Source of the DNA: an uncultured Lachnospiraceae bacterium
GTDB taxonomy: Bacteria > Bacillota > Clostridia > Lachnospirales > Lachnospiraceae
Direction of reading: 5' to 3'
NCBI GenBank assembly: GCA_900555195.1
Contig: USKC01000001.1
Span: 1 to 45,972 of the forward strand
DNA: 45,972 bases
Part shown: positions 39,658-45,972 of the stretch, one piece after another
Layout of the letters: each line of letters starts with the position of its first letter
Numbering within the stretch: the first letter of the stretch is position 1
Notes under the pieces: generated by a model
What the model was told of the DNA's origin: nothing
Databases searched by the model: none
What the model saw: the letters and a program-made list of their open reading frames with translations, nothing else
Made by a program: the position numbers and the translations under genes

Positions 39658-42014
39658 TGACGGTCGAAAAGATGAGAAAAACAGCAGACGAGGCAGCAAA
39701 AAAGGAAACAGGGAGCGCGGCGAATCAAATATCCGGCAAAGCGTCTTGTTCCTCCTGGATGCATAAAGCGCGCTCCAGCGGCTGCCCGCAGGTTTTTTTG
39801 TTCCACTTTCTGGTGGCGCTGGCGGCTTTTGCGCCGCTTCTCATTCAGAATGGCGGCCTCTTTACGCTTGCCAATGATTATAATGAGCAGCAGATCCCTT
39901 TTGCAATGCTGGAAAATACCGCCCTTAAGGAGGGCGGTTGGCTGTGGAACTGGAGTATTGACCTGGGTTCCAGCTTTGTGGGCGCCTGCAGCTACTACGG
40001 ATTAGGCAGCCCCTTTACCTGGCTGTCCTTTTTGTTTCCTGCCAGGTACTATCTGTATCTGGCAGGCTGGCTTTATATGCTCAAATACGCGGTGGCGGGA
40101 ACCCTGGCCTATGTCTGGCTGAAACGTTTTACAGGCAAACCCTACGCAGTTCTGGGCTCCGCCCTGTATGCGTTCTCCGGCTTCCAGTGCGTGAATCTGA
40201 TTTTCCAGTTTCATGATGCGGTGGCCTTCTTCCCCCTGCTCCTGATCGGTTATGAAAAGCTGGCCCGGGAAGGGAAAAAGGGCGCTCTGGCCTTCGGCGT
40301 TTTCGTCAACGCATTTGTGAATTACTATCTTTTCACCCAGGAAGTGATTTTTCTCATTCTGTATTTCCTATTCCGGGAGGGCCTGCACCTGTGGAAAAAG
40401 CGCAGGCTGATCGGCAGGTGTTTTGCGGAAGGGTTTCTGGGCTGCCTCATGGCCGGAGTCATCCTCATTCCTTCCTTAGCGCTTGTGCTGGGCAATCCCC
40501 GTGTATCCAGGAAACTTGCCCCGGAAAACTGGTTCTACAGCGGCAACCGCGATTATCTGCAGGTGCTTCGCACGCTGCTTTTCCCAGGAGAGACCATGAC
40601 TTCCTGGTCCTGCATCCGGGAATATGACTGGTCATCCTGGTCTATGTATCTTCCCATGGTCAGCCTGTCTCTGGTGCTCTGCTATCTGATCAAAAAGAGA
40701 AAGGACTGGCTTTCCGGCATGATCGCCGTCTGCATTGTGGCCACAGGGATCCCGCTTTTCAACAGCGCGTTCGGCCTGTTTGCGGACAGCAATTATCACA
40801 GATGGCTGTTCATGCCGATTCTGCTCATGAGTCTGGCCAGCGCACGGGTGCTGGAAGAGAGAAAGATTTACCCGATCAAGACAGTCTGTGCCCTTCTTGC
40901 TGCCTTTATGCTTTTGTTTGTAATCGGTTCCTATTGGTGGTCGTCTCACAGATACGAACTGATCTATGACGAACAGGTATTTCTGACCTGGTCCGCTGTG
41001 GGAATCGGGGGCGTATTGCTGGCCCTTTTGATTACGGCGGCGGTCAGGAAAGAAAAGCGCTTCCTGTGGTGCATGGGGCTTGGCATCGCTGCGTTCGGCG
41101 CATTTACCACAGGGCTGACGGCACGGCTCTATTATGCGTATTCCGCTTACCCGTCCCAGAATTATTATGATAAGGTGACAGCTGTGTCAGAATTGGAACT
41201 TCCGGATGAAAGATACCGGATCCACAGCAGCGACAACACCATCCTGATGACGGCGTCCCTTCCGGGTACAGGCACGTTCACCTCCACGGTACAGGGTTCC
41301 CTCTATGCATTCTATGATTCCCTGGGCCTGGAGCGGACGGTTTTCACGCCGGATTCCGAATGGCCGGACGGTTTGCGGGAACTGTTGGGCGGAAAGTACT
41401 ATATTACCCATGCGCCGGATGCGGATGCGAAAGTGGTACAGAGCGTGGAAGGACAGCTGCATACCTGGTATCTGTGCGAATATGAGGATGCGGTGCCCAT
41501 TGGAACAGCCTATGACAGCTATATGACCCGCAGCGACCTGGAGAGCATTCCGATGGAACAGAGGGGCCTGGCCATGCTGGAATATCTGGTGGTGGCGGAC
41601 GAAGACGCGCAGAAGGTTGATGGGATCCTGAAGCGGTACGAGGCGGAAACGGAAGACGGGCAGGCAGAAGGGTTCGTCCCGAAGGAGAAGGGAGAACTGC
41701 TGGCTGCGCGAACCGCGTCAGGCTCTGAAAGCCTGACAAAGGAGTGGGACGGATTTACCAGCGTGATCACGTCGGACGGAAGCAAGTATGCGTTTTTCAG
41801 CGTGCCCTATGCGGATGGCTTCCGGGCTTATGTGAATGGGGAAGAAACGGAAATCCTGCAGGCGAACGGCATGATGGCGGTGCGCCTGGAAGACGGGAAG
41901 AACGAAATCCGGTTCGTGTACCGCAATGACGGTTTGCTGGCGGGAGCGGTATGTACGGTGATTGGATTTGGGATTTGGGGGTGGATGAGAAGAAAGCGCA
42001 AGGGGATTGAATGA
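39657..42014 (+). CDS. YfhO-family membrane protein (glycan-modifying)
   Basis: A 785-residue multi-spanning protein of the YfhO family (GT-C-like). After a soluble start, FLFHFLVALAAFAPLLIQNG is the first helix; FTLANDYNEQQIPFAMLEN is the family's first extracytoplasmic loop with acidic residues that could be catalytic. About 12 helices run to residue ~480, then a long extracytoplasmic domain (to ~755) and a last helix with a basic tail (RRKRKGIE). YfhO proteins glycosylate lipoteichoic acid or related polymers using lipid-linked donors. In this locus it may add a side sugar after export. Its ATG overlaps the GT11 stop by one base. It is the last gene before an A/T-rich gap. Confidence 0.85.
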   Translation: MTVEKMRKTADEAAKKETGSAANQISGKASCSSWMHKARSSGCPQVFLFHFLVALAAFAPLLIQNGGLFTLANDYNEQQIPFAMLENTALKEGGWLWNWSIDLGSSFVGACSYYGLGSPFTWLSFLFPARYYLYLAGWLYMLKYAVAGTLAYVWLKRFTGKPYAVLGSALYAFSGFQCVNLIFQFHDAVAFFPLLLIGYEKLAREGKKGALAFGVFVNAFVNYYLFTQEVIFLILYFLFREGLHLWKKRRLIGRCFAEGFLGCLMAGVILIPSLALVLGNPRVSRKLAPENWFYSGNRDYLQVLRTLLFPGETMTSWSCIREYDWSSWSMYLPMVSLSLVLCYLIKKRKDWLSGMIAVCIVATGIPLFNSAFGLFADSNYHRWLFMPILLMSLASARVLEERKIYPIKTVCALLAAFMLLFVIGSYWWSSHRYELIYDEQVFLTWSAVGIGGVLLALLITAAVRKEKRFLWCMGLGIAAFGAFTTGLTARLYYAYSAYPSQNYYDKVTAVSELELPDERYRIHSSDNTILMTASLPGTGTFTSTVQGSLYAFYDSLGLERTVFTPDSEWPDGLRELLGGKYYITHAPDADAKVVQSVEGQLHTWYLCEYEDAVPIGTAYDSYMTRSDLESIPMEQRGLAMLEYLVVADEDAQKVDGILKRYEAETEDGQAEGFVPKEKGELLAARTASGSESLTKEWDGFTSVITSDGSKYAFFSVPYADGFRAYVNGEETEILQANGMMAVRLEDGKNEIRFVYRNDGLLAGAVCTVIGFGIWGWMRRKRKGIE

Positions 42015-42460
42015 ATAGAAAGAAAAGATAAAAGGAATCAATCGTTTTACGCATTCTAAATGACATAATCTTTTTTGAAATGTAATAAAAAGGCTGTCTT
42101 ATTTGGTATAAAAAATAAATTATCTGAAAAACATAAAAATTTTTATAAAAAGATAAAATTATCAAATAATACTCAAAAATGAAATAAAATTTTGCCAATA
42201 AATAAAAGAACTAATAAAATTCTGTAAATTATAAACTTTTATAAAATAATACAGACAAATTTAAAGAATGAGACGCTGAAAAGATAAGACGCTTAAAGGA
42301 AACATGGAATATCCTAAAAATCGGAAAGAAAGCAAATGGGAAGCATTCCAAATTAGGAAGATGTGTAAAAAAGAATGGATTCGCCTAATAAATACCACTA
42401 TGAAAAGGGAATAGATTGCTTGAGAGAGGGAAACAACTTCGGCCTATCTTGCCGGTTTGG
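42015..42460 (+). other. A/T-rich stretch with no recognisable gene
   Basis: About 446 bp of markedly A/T-rich DNA with runs of A and T and no open frame with a ribosome binding site. It lies between the YfhO-like gene and the Wzx promoter. A small CGGC/GCCG hairpin occurs near 42440-42454. It contains motifs like AGACGCT (twice, near 42269 and 42286) and GAATATCCTAAA (42307), the latter also present near 3650. I see nothing that explains it; it may be a remnant of replaced DNA. Confidence 0.6.
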
Positions 42461-42489
42461 TTGAACTCTCCCCTCATTTATGTTAAGAT
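42461..42489 (+). promoter_or_regulatory. Promoter for the Wzx gene
   Basis: TTGAAC (42461-42466) and TAAGAT (42484-42489) are 17 bp apart, with TGT before the -10. Transcription would start near 42496, 65 nt before the ATG. So the flippase and the following fusion gene can be expressed apart from the long upstream operon. Confidence 0.6.
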
Positions 42490-42560
42490 ACGCTTGCATC
42501 TTCCCGCATATTTCCATCTGCGCGGGGAATGGTATATAACAGGAGAGAAGTCATAAGCGA

Positions 42561-44081
42561 ATGGGACGAGTGAAATACGCAACCAGGAATATCCTCTTCG
42601 GCTATCTGAGCAATGCCGTAACGGGGCTCCTGGGAATTGTTCTGCAGAAAATCTTCATCATAAAGCTGGGAGAAACGCTCCTCGGCGTCAACAGTACCTA
42701 TACAAGTATTCTGTCGGTGCTGTCCCTGGCGGAACTGGGCCTTGGCACTGCCATTAATTTCAGCCTGTATGCGCCCGTAGCCCGCGGGGACAAGGAAACG
42801 GTCAAGGCTTATATGCAGTTCTATAAGAAGGCCTATCGGGTAATCGCCCTAGTGGTGGCGGTTGTGGGCTTGGCGCTGGTTCCCTTCCTGAAATATCTCA
42901 TTAAGGATCCCGTGGGCATCGACAGCACCCAGGATCTGATCAATTATTACCTGATCTTCCTGTTTAACACAGTGAGTTCCTATTTCGTGGCGTATAAATA
43001 CAGCCTGCCCAATGCGGAACAGAAGAACTATATCCAGTCCAACGTTCTGACGCTGACGAAGATTGCCACAGTGCTGGTGCAGATCGGGATCCTGCTCACC
43101 ACGGCCAATTTTTATCTGTATCTGCTTTCCGCTGCAGCCATTGAACTGCTGCAGAAGATCTTCGCCAACGCTTACCTGAACCGGAAATATCCATGCCTGA
43201 AGGAAAAAAATGTCAGGAAGCTGACTGCAGCGGAGACGGAGGATATCAAGAAAAAGACAGGCGCGCTGATCTGTCACAAAGTGGGGGATGCCGCGCGGCT
43301 TCAGACGGACTCCATCATCATCACCGGATTCATCAACGTCACCATGTCCGGTTATGTGGACAACTATAATAAGGTGATCAATCTGATCGCCAACTTTGTC
43401 AACGTGATTTTTAACTCGGTCATATCCAGCTTCGGCAACCTGATCGCCACGGAATCGGAGAAGCGGCAGTATGAATTGTTTCGCGTATACCGCTTTTTCG
43501 CATCCTGGATCTACGGGTACTCGTCGGTAGGGTTCTATATGCTGCTCACTCCGTTTATCACCTGGTACTACGGGGAGCGTTTTGCCCTGTCTGCGGCCGT
43601 GGTGGCTGCGATCCTGATCGATTTTTATTTTAAAGGGGAACGAGTGGTTCTTTCTAATTATAAGACGGCAGCAGGCGTATTTGAACAGGATAAGTTTCTG
43701 CCTCTCATTCAGGGGGCGGTGAACCTGGTGCTTTCGGTGCTCCTTGTACAGCGCATCGGCCTTCTGGGCGTTTACATCGGAACCATTGTCTCCGGTCTCA
43801 TCGCCAATATCATTCGACCGGTAATCATCTATCGGGTTTGTTTTGAAAAGAAGGCGAATGAATATTTTTATGACGCCATTCGATACATAGCTGTATCCCT
43901 GGCAGCGTTGGCAATCTGTGCGGCCGCAGGCCATGTGCTTCTGGCCGAGGTAACGCTCGTTGGAATGATCGGGATGGCTATAGTGGTTACGGTAGTATAT
44001 AACGGAATGTTCCTTTTGTTCTTCGGAAGGACGCCAGAATTCAGATACCTGTACGGAATTGTGAGGAAAAAATTATCCTGA
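42561..44081 (+). CDS. wzx: Wzx-type polysaccharide flippase (MOP superfamily)
   Basis: A 506-residue membrane protein with about 12-14 helices. NILFGYLSNAVTGLLGIVLQ is the first helix, followed by the conserved GxxxLGVNSTYTSIL region, typical of Wzx/RfbX oligosaccharide flippases. It moves lipid-linked repeat units across the membrane for the Wzy polymerase. The locus also has an ABC exporter. Ribosome binding site AGGAGAGAAG lies 11 bases before the ATG. It has its own promoter after an A/T-rich gap, and is followed 31 bp later by the WecG-GT4 fusion gene. Confidence 0.93.
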   Translation: MGRVKYATRNILFGYLSNAVTGLLGIVLQKIFIIKLGETLLGVNSTYTSILSVLSLAELGLGTAINFSLYAPVARGDKETVKAYMQFYKKAYRVIALVVAVVGLALVPFLKYLIKDPVGIDSTQDLINYYLIFLFNTVSSYFVAYKYSLPNAEQKNYIQSNVLTLTKIATVLVQIGILLTTANFYLYLLSAAAIELLQKIFANAYLNRKYPCLKEKNVRKLTAAETEDIKKKTGALICHKVGDAARLQTDSIIITGFINVTMSGYVDNYNKVINLIANFVNVIFNSVISSFGNLIATESEKRQYELFRVYRFFASWIYGYSSVGFYMLLTPFITWYYGERFALSAAVVAAILIDFYFKGERVVLSNYKTAAGVFEQDKFLPLIQGAVNLVLSVLLVQRIGLLGVYIGTIVSGLIANIIRPVIIYRVCFEKKANEYFYDAIRYIAVSLAALAICAAAGHVLLAEVTLVGMIGMAIVVTVVYNGMFLLFFGRTPEFRYLYGIVRKKLS

Positions 44082-44112
44082 CGGGCAGGTTACGGAGAAA
44101 GGGCAGGAAATC

Positions 44113-45972
44113 TTGGAAATATATAATATCCTTGGGACGAACATTAATGTAACGAATATGAAAGAAACGGTGGAGACGCTGCAGATGCGGTTGGACGAGC
44201 TGCGCGGGCACTATGTCTGTGTCTCCAACGTGCATACCACCGTGACCGCTTACCGCGATCCGGAATACCGCAAAGTACAGAACGGGGCAGCCCTGAATAT
44301 TCCGGACGGAAAGCCGCTGTCCATTGTGCAGAGAATGGCCGGATTTGCTGAGGCGTCCAGAGTGCCCGGCCCGGATGTGATGCAGGAGATGTTCCGGGTT
44401 TCGGAAAAGAAAGGGTACAGACATTACTTCTACGGAAGCAAGCCGGAGACGCTGAAATCCCTGAAGAAGAAGCTGCAGGAGGCCTATCCGGATCTGTGCA
44501 TTGCCGGAATGTATTCCCCTCCCTTCCGGGAACTGACAGAAGAAGAGGATAAAAAGGTCATCGAGCGGATCAACGCGGCTGCCCCTGACTTCATCTGGGT
44601 GGGATTGGGTGCTCCGAAGCAGGAACGGTGGATGGCGGCGCATGAAGGCAAAGTGTGCGGCGTCATGCTCGGCGTAGGGGCAGGATTTGACTTTCATGCA
44701 GGAACCGTGAAACGCGCCCCCAAGTGGATGCAGGAGATGTGCCTGGAGTGGCTGTTTCGCATCGGACAGGATCCAAAGCGCCTGCTGCCCAGATACCTGA
44801 ATACGAATTTCAGCTTTATTTTCGCCTTGCTCAGAGAGCGAAAACAGGGGGGAAGGAAGGAAAGGCCCATGAAAATCGCAATGATCGGCCATAAAAGAAT
44901 TCCGTCCAGAGAGGGCGGCGTGGAGATTGTGGTGGATGAGCTGTCCACGCGCATGGTAAAGCTGGGGTGCAGGGTGGATGCGTATAACAGGTATGGTTAT
45001 CATGTATCCGGCAAGGAATTTGACGAAAAAAGGGAGAAATACTATAATGGGATCAGAATTTATACGATTCCGACCCCTAGCTGCAGTTCTCTTAATGCGA
45101 TTGTATATTCGTTCCTGGCAACGGTGAGGGCGCTGTTCGGCAGATATGATGTGATTCATTTTCATGCAGAAGGGCCATGTACGATGCTGTGGATTCCTAA
45201 ATTGTTCGGAAACAGAGTGGTCGCCACAATTCATGGCCTTGACTGGCAGCGCTCTAAATGGGGAAATCTGGCGTCAAAGGTGCTGAAGTTTGGCGAGAAG
45301 GTTGCGGCGAAGTGGGCGGACGAACTGATTGTTCTTTCGGAAAATATGGTTGAATATTTTCAGACTGAATATGGAAGGGAAACAAAATACATCCCGAATG
45401 GAATCAATCGTCCCATTCCCAAAGGTGCTGATCTGATAAAGGAAAAATATGGGCTCGAAAAAGACGGATACTTTCTTTTTTTGGCCAGAATCGTTCCGGA
45501 AAAAGGTGCACACTACCTGATTGAGGCGTTTAAAGGGATCAAAACGAACAAAAAACTGGTAATTGCCGGAGGCAGCAGCCACTCGCATGAATATATGGAA
45601 CAGATTATGTCCATGGCTGAGAAAGATCCGCGCATTATTATGACAGGCTTTGTTCAGGGAGAACTTTTGGAGGAACTTTATTCCAATGCATATGTCTGTG
45701 TCCTCCCCAGTGATGTGGAGGGAATGGCGATCAGCCTTTTAGAGGCGATGAGCTATGGGAACTGCTGCCTGGTCAGTGATATCAGAGAGAATATGGAAGT
45801 GGTGGGAGATAAAGCCTGCTCTTTTTCCAAGGGAAATGTTGACAGCTTGAGGCGGAAGATGGAAGAACTTCTCTCATGCCCGGATGAAGTGGAGCGATAT
45901 AGGAAAGAAAGCGCGGACTATATATGCGAAAGATTTAACTGGGATGATGTGGTGAGAAGAACTCTTCTTCTA
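44113..45972 (+). CDS. Partial: WecG/TagA/CpsF glycosyltransferase fused to a GT4 glycosyltransferase
   Basis: A single open frame from TTG 44113 (after AGGAAATC) to the window edge, 620 codons. Residues 1-250 are a GT26 WecG/TagA/CpsF domain: EIYNILGTNINVTNM, VCVSNVHTTVTAYRD, NIPDGKPLS, RVPGPDVM, PDFIWVGLGAPKQERWM and GVGAGFDFHAGTVKRAP. This family adds ManNAc to lipid-linked GlcNAc in teichoic-acid-like pathways. From Met253 a GT4 domain follows: MKIAMIGHKRIPSREGGVE, VIHFHAEGP, ATIHGLDW, and EX7E at E536/E544 in DVEGMAISLLEAM; this start is typical of rhamnosyltransferase-type GT4 enzymes. No stop separates them. The 3' end is outside the window. Confidence 0.88.
   Translation, partial: MEIYNILGTNINVTNMKETVETLQMRLDELRGHYVCVSNVHTTVTAYRDPEYRKVQNGAALNIPDGKPLSIVQRMAGFAEASRVPGPDVMQEMFRVSEKKGYRHYFYGSKPETLKSLKKKLQEAYPDLCIAGMYSPPFRELTEEEDKKVIERINAAAPDFIWVGLGAPKQERWMAAHEGKVCGVMLGVGAGFDFHAGTVKRAPKWMQEMCLEWLFRIGQDPKRLLPRYLNTNFSFIFALLRERKQGGRKERPMKIAMIGHKRIPSREGGVEIVVDELSTRMVKLGCRVDAYNRYGYHVSGKEFDEKREKYYNGIRIYTIPTPSCSSLNAIVYSFLATVRALFGRYDVIHFHAEGPCTMLWIPKLFGNRVVATIHGLDWQRSKWGNLASKVLKFGEKVAAKWADELIVLSENMVEYFQTEYGRETKYIPNGINRPIPKGADLIKEKYGLEKDGYFLFLARIVPEKGAHYLIEAFKGIKTNKKLVIAGGSSHSHEYMEQIMSMAEKDPRIIMTGFVQGELLEELYSNAYVCVLPSDVEGMAISLLEAMSYGNCCLVSDIRENMEVVGDKACSFSKGNVDSLRRKMEELLSCPDEVERYRKESADYICERFNWDDVVRRTLLL
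44847..44871 (+). promoter_or_regulatory. Internal ribosome binding site and ATG inside the fusion gene
   Basis: GGGGGAAGGAAGG is followed eight bases later by ATG 44869, in frame, exactly where the GT4 domain begins. The same bases encode the linker RKQGGRKERP. So a separate GT4 protein could be made as well as the fusion. Confidence 0.55.

Noticed and set aside
42533..42538. TATATA as -10 of the wzx promoter
   Set aside because: Transcription would start inside the ribosome binding site; the TTGAAC/TAAGAT pair upstream is better placed.

Overview
The window looks like a chromosome segment of a mid-GC Firmicute, most likely a gut Clostridium relative of the Lachnospiraceae type. The evidence is strong AGGAGG-like ribosome binding sites throughout, TTG/GTG starts, a T-box leader, a CstA transporter, small DUF3795/DUF3788-like proteins and a long one-directional surface-polysaccharide operon. 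The taxonomic call is inference; no rRNA or marker gene is present.

Layout. 1-9.6 kb is ordinary housekeeping and accessory DNA: a cut-off acetyltransferase-like gene, a DUF3795 cysteine-rich protein, a broken DUF3788-like gene, a NUDIX hydrolase, a small unknown protein, a GNAT acetyltransferase, a short-chain dehydrogenase behind a palindromic promoter, cstA behind a T-box riboswitch (probable Ile specifier), an MBL-fold hydrolase with a P-loop kinase-like gene, and an XRE membrane regulator with a lipoprotein.

9.8-46 kb is one large + strand polysaccharide (capsule/EPS) locus that runs off the right edge. It starts at a promoter with twin 13-bp repeats. It encodes five GT4 domains (one fused to a WecG/TagA/CpsF domain), four GT2 enzymes, three GT11 fucosyltransferase-family proteins, a GT17-like and a DUF5672 protein, two asparagine-synthetase-like amidotransferases, a NodB-like deacetylase, an SGNH-like membrane protein, a pyruvyltransferase, a serine-acetyltransferase-like O-acetyltransferase, a GH88/GH105-type hydrolase, a Wzy-like polymerase, a YfhO-like protein, an ABC exporter and a Wzx flippase. 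The likely logic is lipid-linked repeat-unit assembly, decoration (fucose, amide, acetyl, pyruvyl), flipping, polymerisation and further surface modification. No priming glycosyltransferase or chain-length regulator is visible.

Two things stand out inside the locus. First, a three-gene cassette (23172-26246) of a helical protein, a KGGVGR-variant SIMIBI ATPase and a P-loop ATPase has no polysaccharide role that I can see and resembles NTP-dependent conflict/defence modules; its ATPase domain is split at an ATGA junction. Second, a leader element ending in GCGCGCAGATGGGAGCA recurs three times, each exactly three bases before a start codon at what look like module boundaries. Two copies also share a CcpA-cre-like core and a -10-like box at the same spacing.
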